Origin: Amaurobius ferox
Taxonomy: Eukaryota > Arthropoda > Arachnida > Araneae > Amaurobiidae
Assembly: GCA_951213105.1 (NCBI GenBank)
Contig: OX578150.1
Location: forward strand, 21,368,022 to 21,432,021
Reading direction: 5' to 3'
DNA: 64,000 bases
Both the position numbers and the translations under genes were made by a program. Below the pieces are notes generated by a model, which had not been told where the DNA came from, did no database searches, and was given only the letters and a program-made list of their open reading frames with translations. This document shows, piece after piece, positions 21,020 to 33,870 of this stretch (within the stretch, counting starts at the first letter, position 1; each line of letters begins with the position of its first letter).

Positions 21020-22437
21020 TGATAACATTCAAAAATTGCAATCTCCTAGGATGTTGCCTAGCAAAACAATTAAGAATTTCATCACATGTAAGTGATATTT
21101 CCCTGTGAATGTTAAGAAGTGCTAGTCCAACAAGTCGATCCTCAATCATACGATTTCGTAACCACGTCTTTAGTCTTCTGAGCGTTGAGAAGGATCTCTC
21201 AGCAGTTGCTGTTGTGACTGGAATGATGCAAAAAATGTGGATTAATCTAATAATATTTTCGAATGCAGACGAACAACTGTTGATTCTTTTGATAGAGCAA
21301 AAAGTGTAGCACTTGGGTTTGAGGGTTTAAATGATTTGGAGATCCAGTAGTGTCTCCACATATCCACTTCAGCATTTATTTTAGCAGCTCCAGAAGTCAA
21401 GTCATCCTCATACTCATGTTAAAATGATCGAATTTTCTCAAATTGCCAATAGGTTTTCGTCACTTCGCTAGGTAAAAGAAATTGTGCCCGCATCAATGTA
21501 TTTCTGTGCTGGACAAATCGATCATTTAATTGTTGTACCATGAAATCGACAAAAGGGTTATATATACACCGACGATAATACTCTTCAGGAGTGTCAGCAG
21601 GCACGTTGAAGCGATTTGATTACCGTGAAACTATTCGCGGAAGAATAGCAGGAACATCCAAAGATTCCTCCAGTTTCTGTACTTTGGAAAATATTTTGTG
21701 AAAATTATCTTCGCTATTTCTTTTTTTCCCCTTTAACACATTAAGTACAATGTCAACCATTTCACAGCACTGGAAAAGATCGATATCAACCTTCTGTAAA
21801 TTTTTTGCCACGTGTAGAGTTAAGGCAAATATTGAAACTGAGACTTTAAGACAAATGATTGTATCAAACTTGTGTAAAACGCTAGCCAAAACTGAAGTTT
21901 CACCTCTTCGCCTTTCCTGAAGTTTCACCTCTTACACTTTCTGTGAGTTCATGCAATGAAAAATCCCCAACACGTTATACATCTGATCAAATATCATCAG
22001 ACTATCGTGTTTCTTTACCCAGCGTGTATCACAAACTGGATTAAGTCTTCGTCTATCGCAAGTTGTTGATAACTCTTTCACTTTGTTTTCTAACAGTTTT
22101 GTTCGCTGTGACGAACTGTTGAAAAACGAACACACCTCGCTAACAACTCTTAATAGATTTCGAATACTAGGAAACACTACATGCTTTACACAGACTCAGA
22201 TTTAAAGAATGGCTTGCACAGTGGGTGTAGGCTGCTAACTCGTGTTCTTTCCGAATTTCTGCTTGAACTCCACGGAACTGGCCGGCCATATTAGCTGCTC
22301 CGTCGAATCCTTGGCCTCGAAGATTTTCAACATTCAGATTTAACTTTTTAAGAGTAGTAAGAATGGTTTGAGCTAATCCTGCCCCTGAGAGATCCGTTAC
22401 TTCCACAAAAGTTAGAAAGTCTTCTTTTATTTTATCA
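21020..22437 (-). pseudogene. hAT transposase (ZNF862/ZMYM-like), C-terminal two thirds, cut by Helitron
   Basis: Minus-strand relic read in several frames: 22167-22437 (GQGFDGAANMAGQFRGVQ, then THCASHSLNL), 21932-22177 (CDTRWVKKHDSL), 21620-21928, 21419-21604 (YYRRCIYNPFVDFMVQQL) and a C-terminal dimerisation motif near 21110-21190 (STLRRLKTWLRNRM then LALLNIHR) that is characteristic of hAT proteins. Stops and frameshifts separate these pieces. The N-terminal part is missing because coding sequence (SDKIKEDFLTFVEVTD) breaks off at 22437, exactly where the Helitron CTAG end begins. Same subfamily as the gene at 2909/12658, different copy. Confidence 0.85.
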
Positions 22438-22458
22438 CTAGTCGCCTTTGGCGACCAG
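22438..22458 (-). terminator. Helitron 3' terminal hairpin plus CTAG (copy 1)
   Basis: Plus strand CTAGTCGCCTTTGGCGACC. The hairpin CGCC/GGCG with a 3-nt loop directly precedes CTAG in minus sense; it is the rolling-circle replication stop signal. Same structure at 26860-26880 and 35444-35464; copy 4 (37762) keeps CTAG but has lost one arm. Confidence 0.75.
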
Positions 22459-22489
22459 CCTGTTCGTTACCTTTGAAAATTCTGACTGT

Positions 22490-23260
22490 GGCAAACTCGC
22501 TGGCGCGACGCGACCTACCAGTAAGGTGTAAGGTAACTGTTTGGACGGCCAGGAAGTGCCACCCAATTTAGACCGGAACCCAGTGGGGGAGGCATCCACA
22601 GGGACCGTACCTCCTTCTCCTACCACCAATCTCACGGAAGGACTTATGGACCCACAAGTTTAACGTGATCGTACTCCGCCTGAACACGGCGGCAGTTTTG
22701 GCAGTGGCGGGAACGGAACCCGGGCCTACCAAGTGCAATTCCCGCGCGCTAACCACTGATCTACCGCGCCCTCCGCGACAATCTCCATAACCTTCTTTTT
22801 ATTCACCCAATTTAGACCGGAACCCAGTGGGAGAGTCATCCACAGGGACCGTATACCCTCCTTCCTCTACCACCAACCTCTCGGAAGGACTTACGGACCC
22901 ACATGTTTAACGTGATCGTACTCCGCGTGAACACGGCAACAGTTTTGGCAGTGACGGTAATCGAACCCGAGCCTACCGAGTGCAATTCCCGCGCACTAAC
23001 CACTGGGCTACCGTGCCCTCTGCGACAATCTCCATAACTTTCTTTTTTATTCATCCAATTTAGACCGGAATCCAGTGGGGGGAGGCATTCACAGGAACAG
23101 TACCCTCCTTCCCTTACCACCAACCTCTCGCAAGGACTTACGGACCCACATGTTTAACGCGATCGTATTCCGTCTGAACACTGCGGCAGTTTAGGCAGTG
23201 GCGAGATTCGAACTCGGGCCTACCGAGTGTAATTCCCGCGCGCTAACTTCCCGCGCGCTA
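22490..23260 (-). repeat. tRNA-type SINE array 1 (three heads)
   Basis: Three modules of about 250 bp. Each head reads (minus) GGCACGGTAGCCCAGTGGTT, an A box, and GGCCCGGGTTCGATTCCC, a B box, with variants; the heads lie near 22705, 22958 and 23205. The body (GTGTTCACGCGGAGTACGA... GGTGGTAGGGGAAGGAGGG) is shared with 13265-13490 and 35490-36775. Only the distal unit retains the tail TTACCTTACACCTTACTGG. Confidence 0.85.
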
Positions 23261-23608
23261 ATTTAAATTTTATAATGACCATATGCTATTTAAAATATCC
23301 ATAAAATTAAAATATCCGTCGTTCCATCATTTAAAATATCCATAAAATTCAAATATCCATAAATTCAAATATCCATTTAAAATAACCATAAATTAAAATA
23401 TCCATTTAAAAAATCCATATCGCTTCATGAATCATCCATATCGTTCCACCAATCCATAAATATAATAATTTCAAATACATCACCACAATTCAATCCACCA
23501 TAATTCAATCATTTAAATTATTTAAAATATCCATAAATTAAAATATCCATTTAAAATTTCATATAAATATAATAATTTCACCCGATGTATCCAATACATA
23601 TGCTAAGC

Positions 23609-26225
23609 CAGGGGTCGCCAAACTTTTTTGATCATCGACCCCTATATAATTTAAAAAACCAAACTTTTTTGATCATCGACCCCTATATAATTTAAAAAAC
23701 CTTAATATTTATTAAATAATGAGTAATTATAAATAAGTAGAAATAATAAGTAAAGTAACTACAGATTTATTGCTTCTTAATCAATGAGATGGGTGTGCCT
23801 GGTGTATTTTTGCAAGGTTCGCTATATTTGGTTCAAAATTAGTCAATTTTAATCTTAAATCCCCTCGAAGCTCCACATTTAATTTATTTCTGTACTTGGT
23901 TAAGATTGAATTTACGTGACTGAAACCGGCTTCAACCATATAGGAACTTGGAAATGCTAGCATAAACGGTTGAGCTATTTCACAAAGTTTTACATATTTT
24001 TGCATTATATTTATATTTGTCCAAAATTTGCTTATTGTTAAATTTCTAAGAAGCGTCTTTGCTTCAAGATCCGATAATAATTCAGCAAGCTCATCTTGCA
24101 GGTTGATGTCCACGTTTTCAATTTGAGCAGAAAATGGCACAATAATCCAATAAGGGATGTCAATGTTTTCCAAATCAACAAAGCGCAGTTTAAAATCGTC
24201 GCTCAATTTTTGAAGATGTCCTGTATATATTTCCAAGTCTTCTTCTTTTATTTCTAATTGTCGCAGATTTGTAAAATACTGATAATCCTTACGTAGCAAT
24301 GAAGATCTAAATGCATTTAATTTTACTTGGAAGCCTAACAGTATTGTTCGAGCTTGAATAATTTTAACATCTTTTCCTTGCAGCTTTGTTTGGACATCAT
24401 TAAATTTTCCAAACAAGTCTGCTAAATAAAATATATGGTTCTTATTGTTTTGGAGTTCATCACTCAGAACAGGGTTTATTTCGCTGAGAAATTCGGTCGT
24501 GGAGTCAAATAACTCAACTAGCCTTTGCAAGCATACACCTCTAGACAACCATCTAACTTCGGTGTGCAGAAGTAATTGGTTAAATAACTCGTCGTTTTCT
24601 TGACAAAGTTTGAAAAATAATCTTGATTTAAGAGGTTGAGCTTTAATTTGATTGATACATTTAATACAAAACTGTAATGCTTCATGTAACTCTGGACTCA
24701 GATATTTTGCTACTAAGTTGTTTCTATGCAACACACAATGAATAGTACGTATACCGGGCACTTTTTCTTTGAGAATTGTAGCAAAACCTCGGTAACGCCC
24801 TACCATAGCAGGTGCCCCATCTGTGGCTACCGCTATTATATTTTCAAGCGGAATATCATATTTATTTAAATATTCTTGTAAACATCTAAAAATTGTCTCT
24901 CCTTTTCCATCAGTTTCAAGATATTTAGCAAATAAAAATTCATCAATGATCCTTTAATTTTACTGAAATATCTAACGTACGCCATAAGAATAGCAGAAAC
25001 GCCAAAAACAGATTCATCAAGTTGAATAGAGAACTTGCAATTTTTTAGCTCTGAAACTACCGTATTTTCTATTTCTTTAGCCATTTCGTCGATACGCCGT
25101 TTTACAGAATTTGCACTTAATGGCAATGACTTTAAAACATTAACGGAGTCTTTTTTCATTACATCCTCAATGACGTCTTTAATTGCAGGAATAATAATTT
25201 CTTCAGCGATTGTGTGTGGTTCCCCCTCTTTGCTATATTAAGCGAAATCTTGTACGAAGCTATTAATCCTCCTTCAGTTTCAACTTCAGTAGATTGCTTC
25301 ATAAAACTTCTTATAGTTAGCAGACATGTGAATTTTTCTTTAAGTTTTTTGAAAAATTCAAGTTCTTTATTTTTTTTATCTGAGTGAACCCTATCAAGAT
25401 GATCTTTCATTTTTGACGGTTTCATGTAGTTCAAAAGTTTTTTCGCATAGAAGACACATAGGAATCGTTTCATTTACCGGTGAACAAATAAATCCAAATT
25501 TCAAATAATCCAATGAATAATACCGACATTTCTTTTTAGACACTGAAGCTGCCATTTTTCAATTAGGGTTCTATAAATAAATTAAAAATAAATTAGTATA
25601 ATATACAATTGTAATACGTCAAAAAATACGTAACACTGGAATTGCGTTCTCTTCTGTCTTCAAAATAAACTCAAATGAAAATTCTTGAAAGGGGTACTTA
25701 CCCCACTGTTGTATCATCTCAGAAAGATCCAATATTCCCAATGGACAGATAAACACACACTTTATTACTGTTGATACAACACACACAGAACATAGAACAA
25801 TAGAACACACATTTTTCACAGCTATTTCCGCTCGCTCGCGCTGAACATAAACATTGAAAATTAGCTAGCCGACGGACAAGCAACGCCATCTGCCGGCATC
25901 AAACAGCTTAACAGTGGAGATTCAACATATGAGTATGACTAATAAACCAGAAGTGCAGAGTTCGTGCCACTGCGCGCTGGTACGTCAATACTTGTTTCAC
26001 CCGAATAAATATTCGTTGATTAATTTATGTTCTATAAAGAAACTGATATTAAGTCAATTATAAAAAAATTCACAAATTTTACGATCATCGCGATTACGTA
26101 TGTGTGATTTTCGTATTAAGAACTGTTTTTTCTTCGACCCCCAATCGACCCCCTGGCTCAGATCGACCCCCGCTTTTGTTAAATAGACCCCTGGGGGTCT
26201 ATATAGACCACTTTGGCGACCTCTG
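23609..26225 (-). mobile_element. Complete hAT transposon (ZBED/SCAND3 type)
   Basis: 2617 bp bounded by imperfect inverted ends CAGGGGTCGCCAAA (left) and CAGAGGTCGCCAAA (right, reverse complement), with a perfect 8-bp target duplication TGCTAAGC at 23601-23608 and 26226-26233, as expected for hAT. A 41-bp tandem duplication (about 23618-23700) repeats the subterminal CAAACTTTTTTGATCATCG. Inserted into Helitron copy 1; the uninterrupted homologous site can be seen at about 37014-37040. Confidence 0.95.
23781..25555 (-). pseudogene. hAT transposase, near full length with frameshifts
   Basis: Transposase of the ZBED5/SCAND3 group, about 590 codons. It starts at ATG 25555 (MAASVSKKKCRYYS), with a BED-like zinc finger region (CLLCEK...H....H). 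Core segments include RRIDEMAKEIE, FSIQLDESVFGVSAILMAYVR, TDGAPAMVGRYRGFATIL (acidic core residue), LHTEVRWLSRG and the C-terminal dimerisation region with SSYMVEAGFSHVNSILTKYRN. Frameshifts near 25435, 25205, 24960 and 24865 break the frame, but the last 341 codons (23781-24806) are open. The target duplication and inverted ends are intact, so the copy is old enough to be broken but otherwise complete. Confidence 0.9.
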
Positions 26226-26929
26226 TGCTAAGCTCTTAATACATGTAAAATCCGAAGCGTGGTCTCCATAGAGACGGGGAAAAACTACTGCGGGGGGGGG
26301 ATATAGGGGAAGAATCGGTTCTTCGCCAAGAATTGGGCAGGAAATATATAATCATGACGTCTTTAAAATTGCGATCCTGCGGGCAATTTCATTATTTCTT
26401 GACCAGATTAGACTTGTAAGAATGCCAGATCTTTGACCTTTCTAAAAATGTAAATTATTAGTCGAAATTATGAGTAGTTTTTACGATGGGAGGATTTAAA
26501 AACGAAAGTTAGTTTTTTTGAACCGAAAGTGACTTTTGTTTTAAAATCTTTAAAAAATATTAGAAATCGAAATTGATATTTGAAATTGATATATTTGTAC
26601 TTCCAATTGTCTGCTCTTATCGGTGGTGTGATTTGTTTTTTTTTACGACGTCTGGATCGTGGAGAAAAAAAGGGCTAAAAACGGTCGAAATCGCATAACA
26701 CATTAAATAACTAAAAAAATATTTAAAATTTTAAAAATCGGTTTTTACGTGCCCCCCCCTCCCGGGTCTCCGATTGCCAAATTTCGTAGCTATCCGACGC
26801 GCGGTCGCTGAACGTATAGTGTATAAGACAGACAGACAGACTTTGTCTTTTATTATTTACTAGCCGCCTTTGGCGACCAGCCTGTTCGCTACCCTTGAAA
26901 ATCCTGACAGTGACAAGCTGACTTTTTAA

Positions 26930-28400
26930 CGATGCTGCTTAGCGAAAAAGTTTTTTTTAAAGATTGTCCCCACCACCACCCGATGCATAAATGCACCGCG
27001 ACAATCTCCATAACTTTCTTTTTATTTAATTTTTTATTTCTTCAGTGTTTAAGTTTTTTCATTGTGGTCCCAACCACCACCCGATGTAAACAATACATCG
27101 CCACAATTCAATCCAGCACAATGAGCCAGAAACCTTATAAAAAGCAAACACTAATTCGGTTTTTAATTGTGCCTAGACCAAAAACCGTGTAAAAAGCAAA
27201 CACTTATTTGGTTTTTAATTGTCCTTAGGCCAAAAACCGTATAAAAAGCAATCAATGATTAAGTTTTTTCATTGTGGTCCCAACCACCACCCGATGTAAA
27301 TAATACATCGCCACAATTAAGTTTTTACAATACAACAATAGCGTACGCCACAACAGCACATCGCCACAGTTAAGTTTTTTCATTGTGGTCCCAACCACCA
27401 CCCGATGTAAACAATACATCGCCACAATTCAATCCATCATAATGAGCCAGAAACCTTATAAAAGTAAACACTAATTCGGTTTTAAAAGTTTTTTTTTAAA
27501 GATTGTCCCCACCACCACCAGATGCATAAATGCACCGCGACAATCTCCATAACTTTCTTTGTATTTATTTTTTTATTTCTTCAGTGTTTAAGTTTTTTCA
27601 TTGTTGTTCCAACCACCACCCGATGTAAACAATACATCGGCACAATTCAATCCAGCATAATGAGCCGAAAACCTTATAAAAAGTAAACACTAATTCGGTT
27701 TTTAATTGTCCCTAGGCCAAAAACCGTGTAAAAAGCAAATACTTATTCGGTTTTTAATTGTCGCTAGGCCAAAAACCGTTTAAAAAGCAACCAAACACTA
27801 ATTCGGTTTTTAATTGTCCCTAGGCCAAAAACCGTATAAAAAGCAATCGATGATTAAGTTTTACATCGTGATCCCAACCACCATTCGATGTAAACAATAC
27901 ATCACCACAATTAAGTTTTTACAATACAACAATACAGTACGCCACAAAAATACATCGCCATAATTAAATTTTTTCATTGTGGTCCCAACCACCACCCGAT
28001 GTACACAATACATTGCAAGAATTAATACATCGCCACAATTAAGTTTTACAATACGACAATTCTTGACACCACAATAATACATCGCCTCAATTAAGTTATT
28101 TCATTGTGGTCCCAACCACCATTCAATGTAAACAATACATTGCAGCAATTAATACATCACCACAATTAAGTTTTTACAATACATTACGCCATAATATATC
28201 GACACAATTCAATCCATCATAATTCAATAATTTAAATTTCATACCATCACCTAATGCATCAATGCTCCGTGAAATCTTCTTAACTTTCTTTTTATTTTTT
28301 TTTTATTTCTTCAGTGTTTAAGATTTTTAATTGTGGTACCAACCACCACCCGATGTATACAATGCATTGCCACAATTCATTCCACCATAATTCAATCATT
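26930..28400. repeat. Minisatellite-rich 3' region of the Helitron
   Basis: Two interleaved units: a roughly 100-bp unit centred on CATTGTGGTCCCAACCACCA with CCCGATGTAAACAATACATC (about eight copies, from 27060 to 28340), and a roughly 51-bp unit with CGGTTTTTAATTGTCCCTAG and GCCAAAAACCGT (about five copies). The second unit is self-complementary and could fold. Copy 4 has the same units at 37950-38200. Confidence 0.8.
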
Positions 28401-28735
28401 TAAATTTTATAATGACCATATGCTCAGCTCTTAATTCCGTCATTTAAAATATAACGTTTATCATCATAGGTGGATATTCCCATTTTAATTTGCCTAACAG
28501 TATAAATCTGATGGTCCTTACTTGCAATTTTAAATTGTTCAACTCTATTATATCTTCGCCTTGTTAGACAGATATAGTAATCTTGATAACAGATTATTTT
28601 TTTCACAGCATTCTTATTAACACCTTTAGAAGTTATCTTCTCCATGGAAGGTGTTTTCAAACTATACATCTTTGATCTCAGGCCAACAAACTCCAGAGCA
28701 GGATTTCCATTTTAGACTCCATTCATTCCTTTAGT
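28401..28735. other. Spacer downstream of the Rep-helicase gene
   Basis: A minus-strand frame at 28424-28669 has no recognised domain; probably 3' non-coding sequence of the Helitron. Confidence 0.4.
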
Positions 28736-31700
28736 TCATTTTAGATTTTGATAATTTAGAAAATGAAATTTTGTTTCACCCTCACAGTATTTCCTTATAC
28801 ACGATATTTTTTGTTTTCCCATCTGGTGCAAGTATAAATAGATTCCTATTATCCCCAACTCTTGAGCAACCAACATAAAGTTGTCCATGGGAGAAGCAAG
28901 GCCTTTGTAGGTTGAGTCCAACGACATTCAAACTCTGTCCCTCTGTTTACACTCATCGCAAAACTGAGCCGAACTGGAAACTGTAGACGTTTAAACTCAA
29001 ACGGGAAGTTTGGAGGTATGATAGGGATGTGTGGTAGAGAAACGTGACTTCCAGCAGAATGACTTGTTATGATCGTTGCCTCAAGGACATTAGGCATCAT
29101 TTTCTTAACAATCAATCTTGTTCTATTACACAGTGCCGGTGGATCTAGATTTCTTAAAAGCATTATGGGTGCCCCAATCTTTAGTTCTAATTTATGTGAG
29201 GGCACACCAGAAATTTCCAGTAAATTAAAAAATTCGGGTGAGTATTCGACGGCCTGATTTATATCTATTACAGAATCTACAGACTTGTACGTGTGAACAG
29301 AAGCAGGAAGTTTCATGAGTAGTTGTCTGTTAATGACATTAACCGCTTCGTTCGTGGGAGCAAGAATAGCTCTTTCACACAGCCACTTAGGGTCTCGGAA
29401 GTGACGCTCAATGTTAGGAAATACACTGTCTTTTAGTTCTACTGGCGTTGTAACAATATTTCCAATAAACCCCATCTCTATTAGTCCCTTGTCATCAGCG
29501 GTTATGTCCCCGTTTCCAAGTCGCAGTAGGTTCTCTGCAAATTCTTGAGCAGCGGCATGACCTGTCATATGAACTCTCATGTTCGTTTCTAACCTGAGTC
29601 TTTGAACATTTGTCTAAAGGCAAGATGTTTTAATTGATGCATGTATTTAATCCGCTTTCGTACCACGTTGAATTACTGGAAGAGTCTGCCTGAGATCCCC
29701 AGATAAAACCAAAGTTACTCCTCCTATACGTCTTGTGTTATGAAAAAGGTCTTGCATGGTAACGTCAAGAGCTTCTAGAGCAGCCTTGTTTGACATTGTG
29801 CACTCATCCCAGACAATAAGCTTGCATCTTCTAAGAAGTGCAGCCTTATTCGAACTTCTTGAAATGTTGCAAGTGGGATGTTCAACACTTGCTAGATTTA
29901 GAGGTAATGTAAACACTGAATGAGCTGTTCTTCCTCCAGCCCAAAGAGTAGCAGCAATTCTCGAAGAAGCTACAGCAAGGGCAACCATACCTCTCTGTCT
30001 CACTTTTGCTAAAAGAAGATTGATAAGTTTTCCCTGTTCCACCGGGTGCGTCTAAGAAGAATATTCCACCCACTCCATCAAAAACAGCAGATGTAATTAA
30101 CTCAAAGGCTTGTCTCTGATCCTCAACCAGATTTGGCTCATTTGATTGGACATACGTTGTTAGTTCATCTATATCGTAGCTTGTCTCCCTCATTATTTCG
30201 TAGTTGAGACTGCTAGAGTCGCCCCTTTGTGGGTCAGGAAGTCCGAATGCTTTTAAATTCAAACCACCTAAGGCCTTGATCTTATCTTCGAGAAAGATCA
30301 ATGCTTGATTGAAGATGACATCGTCATACACTAACTTAAAGTTATTGGTCCTAACTCTTGCCTGGTGCAAAATGTCTTCAGACATATTTTGTTTCTGTAA
30401 ATTCCACAGCTCCAGAGGATTTGACATGGAACATGTCTGCAGCATAAGTACAAATAGATTACGGAGCATTCCCACTGATCGAGTGGCAACTGCTTCTTCC
30501 AGTGTATTTTTCCATTGTGAGTCATCTTTGAGAAGGCCTCTTAGCTGGCAGGCTTGCTTGAAAGTATCACATACTGTTTCGCCGACAGTTTTTAAAAAGC
30601 TGAAGGATGTAGGACCTTGTACTTCGTGAAGCAACAGTCGAAGATGAAAGCATTCAGAGTTGGTTGGATGAACTGTGTAGACACGACCGAGTGCATCGCT
30701 TGATCTAATACCCGAATGTTCCGGTACAATTTGACCATACTTACGACGGAGCCATTTTTTTCTGCTTTCATTCCACGTGTAGTACATTGGCAACTGATGG
30801 TACAGCAGAGTGCGAGCGAACTCGTCACTTTGGCACAGGGAGAAGAAGGCAGTAAGTGTTGTATCTGGCGGGGACTGTGCTCGGGCTCGTGCATTCTCAC
30901 TTGTGAAGTAAACTCTCTGCCCATTCTCAAGATGAACGCTCAAATGAGTAACTGTGGGATATCTCTCGTGAATGGGAAAGCCCATGATCCTCCAAATGGC
31001 CTCATTGCTGCTAATGTAACGCCCAATTTCATACTGCTGCACCTCATCACGCACACTTTCGTCACTCGTCACTTGAAATGCTGCCATGTCAGACCCCTTA
31101 TTAACATATTTGCACACATATTTGATAGACTGAACCGAGCTACAGTATTCCACATTAATGTGGGCATTGAATGCCTTCGATAATAACAGACAATACGGAA
31201 CAACCCACCTATTGTCAACCATGTCATCAGAACCTCGTACTTTCTTGACTACCGTAAATCTCCCGTCTTCTGAATCTCTGCGACGATAGAGCGGATATCC
31301 GTCACGGTCTGTCCGCGTATTAATCAAATTTTTTCTTGGGTACCTCTTCGTGCATATCCCGTCTTTCATGCAGGGAGAGCCTGAATTAATGTTCCCGCAT
31401 GGGCCATGAATCAAATGTTTTGTGACTATGTCATACAAAATTGGGTCAATTTCCGGATTCGGTATTTCCGCACTGATGAATTCGTCTACTCTGTGAACAT
31501 GGATTCTGTCATGAAGCCAGAGCAAGATATGTGCATGTGAAAGACCCCGCTGCTGCCACTCCACCGTGTACATGAAACAGGCAACGTTACCAAATATCTT
31601 TCCTTTATTGAGGAGGTTGGTCAGAGATTTCAATTTCTGGCGGAAGACTCTGGCAAGCAAGTCTTGTCGATCCTGACCTTTCTGTCTGGGCATTAATTCA

Positions 31701-33532
31701 TGTGTTACTTCACCCCACTGAGGATTATACGTAAACGTGTTGAATAAGTCAGGCCTACCAAAATTTCGGACATATGTCATTGCGTTTTGAGTTCTTTCGT
31801 GCATGTAGCGAGAACCACCTGTGAAACTAGAAGGTAAAATAGTAAGTTGGCCTATGTCACGAACATTACCATCACTGTTGACAGCATCCCTCAGATGAAC
31901 ATAATCTTCTACCCGTAGTTTCCTCTGGTTCAAGCGTATGAACCTTAGACGCTCTGATTCAATCTTTACATATACGTCTACGGCGAACTGGTGAAATAGT
32001 GTCTTACACCTTAAAATGATATTAAAGCTTGATGCTCGGTACATCATCCTGAATGCATAAAAGTCCATTGCCGAAATGTTCTTTGAAGTAGCAATGCCTG
32101 TTGTGGGATTCGTTTCTCTCATTTCAAAGTGGTACCCATCCTCACCTTGCCAAAATATTAGCGGATACTGAAGTGCATCATAGGATCTATGCGTTTCTGC
32201 AATATTTTGAATCTCATCACTTCTCAAATGAAGTTTGATGTCTCTGCGGCTGTGTTCCTCACCAGCAAGAATAACCGCCACTTTTGATGTTGTCGGTGCG
32301 TTAAATCTTCCTTCATGTTCACCGGAAGGTGTTTTATCTGCCCGAATAACAACTTTAAATTCGGGAGTCATTTTCTCCATAGCACACTTAAAACTACTTA
32401 CATAACTTTTGTGCTCATGAAGCATGTCCTGTAACTCTGCTACTATATTTGGTTTGGCCTGCATCACATTCCTGCAACGTTGTTCAACCTGTTTTTGCTT
32501 GTCATCTACAAAATAAACCTGAAGGAATTTTGACTCGTCATTTGTTTAGGGTTGCAGACTCCCTATTCTGTGGTACACTTGACCCTGCACTTTAAATGTA
32601 GGCATTTATCCATCTTCTCTAATCAGCTGTGTGCAACTAAATGACGTCATTTGAAAACATGAATTATATCGTCGTATGTTTTCTTGGAAATGCCTTGCAT
32701 CAGGCGAGTTGGACGTAAGCAATATCGAAAGAGGTTCCGGAGGATCTCGAAGTAAAGGCAGGCGAATTTTCCCATTGCTGCAACACATACCAGGTGTTTC
32801 CCCTTTCCATTTAAGTGCGTGGCAGAAGTTGCATTCGACTGTCATTCTGCCTACTTTAATCATTTGTTCAGATGCATAATCAATAGTAAAATCATAACTG
32901 AATGCAGCATTTTCTTTTTCCGATCAAACTTGATTTCTAACTGCAGCTCTTCTCTGTGCATCAGCGACCTGTCTTTCTTCCCGCTGTTCCTGGGTTTCAT
33001 TTTCCCTAACTGCAGTCATTCTCTTCGCGTTAACCACCTGTCTTCCCCGCTGTTCCTGGGTTTCATTTTCCCTAACTGCAGTCATTCTCTTCGCGTTAAC
33101 CACCTGTCTTTCTTCCCGCTGTTCCTGGATTTCATTTTCCCTAACTGCAGTCATTCTCTTCGCGTTAACCACCTGTCTTTCTTCCCGCTGTTCCTGGATT
33201 TCATTTTCCCTAACTGCAGTCATTCTCTTCACGTTAACCACCTGTCTTTCTTCCCGCTGTTCCTGGGTTTCATTTTCCCTAAATGCAGCTCTTCTCTTTG
33301 CATCAGCGACCTGTCTTTCTTCCCGCTGTTCCTGGGTTTCATTTTATCTAACTGCAGCCCTTCTCTGTGCATCGGCGAGCCGTCTATTTTGACGCTGTTC
33401 CTCACTTTTGGAGGTTTGAGCAGCGGCATTCCTTTCGCGGTTTCTTCTTCGGTTTGTTTTGCTACTTAAGCAGACTTTTTTTTTGGAGGTATTTTTGTTT
33501 TCAATATAAACACGAAACAAAGTTATAAACAC
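28736..33532 (-). pseudogene. Helitron Rep-helicase (HUH endonuclease plus PIF1-type helicase), frameshifted
   Basis: Encodes the rolling-circle replicase of Helitrons. Pieces in order: 33344-33532 and the tandem-repeat region to 32924; 32606-32863 with C..C...G.CC...G...LP and SFSCTQL, the usual N-terminal zinc-rich block; an 861-codon frame (29882-32467) with HUH histidines H311 and H313 in LSHAHILLWLHD and the paired tyrosines Y450 and Y454 in IKYVCKYVNKG, then a helicase Walker A (FLDAPGGTGKT, ending at residue 814). Immediately after GKT the frame shifts (about 30026) to 29647-30042 (IVWDECTMS, Walker B; LSGDLRQTLPV), then 28849-29580 (ILAPTNEAVNVIN, SVNRGTEFEC) and 28736-28927. At least five frame breaks, yet all catalytic motifs survive, so decay is recent. 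Confidence 0.93.
32935..33440 (-). repeat. In-frame 66-69 bp tandem repeats in the Rep N-terminus
   Basis: About seven units of 66-69 bp coding for VVNAKRMTAVRENEIQEQRE-type charged repeats, predicted helical. Unit length is a multiple of three, so expansion keeps the frame. Middle units are nearly identical, outer units (ADAQRRAAVR) diverged. Confidence 0.88.
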
Positions 33533-33727
33533 TCATAATACCAATAGCCGATTGCTAAAATAAACGCCAAACTGAATAAAATGTTTACACATTAAACAAA
33601 AATCTAAATACAATTCTAGAATATGACCTGTTGAATGACACAAAACTGTTAATATGACCTGTTAATAAACCACACAAACCTTTTCATATGACCTGTTAAA
33701 TAAGAACAATATACAGCCCCCGGTTAT

Positions 33728-33850
33728 ACACTTAATAAACACAGTAATAAAAACACAGTAAATACACTTAATAAACACAGTAATAAAAACACAGTAAATA
33801 CACTTAATAAACACAGTAATAAAAACACAGTAAATACACTTAATAAACAC
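33728..33850. repeat. 36-bp tandem repeat
   Basis: Three to four units of CACTTAATAAACACAGTAAT plus AAAAACACAGTAAATA, followed by an isolated GGTAGGTCGGACGGTCTG fragment at 33853-33870 that matches the start of the 13490/14294 duplication. Confidence 0.9.
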
Positions 33851-33870
33851 CCTGGTAGGTCGGACGGTCT

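Larger units (their letters stand above)
22438..26859 (-). mobile_element. Helitron copy 1 (non-autonomous, carries SINE modules and a hAT)
   Basis: In minus sense the copy ends with the hairpin CGCC-AAA-GGCG followed by CTAG at 22438-22441 and then T of the interrupted hAT gene, the hallmark of a Helitron 3' end inserted at an A/T site. It carries three tRNA-SINE modules, AT-rich CCATTTAAAATATCC repeats and the inserted hAT 23609-26225. Its 5' part (26234-26859) matches those of copies 2 and 3, ending in the AGACAGACAGAC and TTATTATTTA stretch next to the CTAG of copy 2. Confidence 0.8.

Noticed and set aside
26930..28400. CRISPR-like array
   Set aside because: The spacers are themselves repeats, unit lengths vary, and the context is a eukaryotic Helitron; it is a minisatellite.
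30716..31183. 155-codon plus-strand frame
   Set aside because: Shadow of the Rep-helicase reading frame on the opposite strand; no motif.
32819..33469. 216-codon plus-strand repetitive protein
   Set aside because: Complement of the in-frame tandem repeats of the Helitron Rep N-terminus.
33662..33850. Repetitive FIKCIYCVFITV peptide
   Set aside because: Translation of a 36-bp non-coding tandem repeat.
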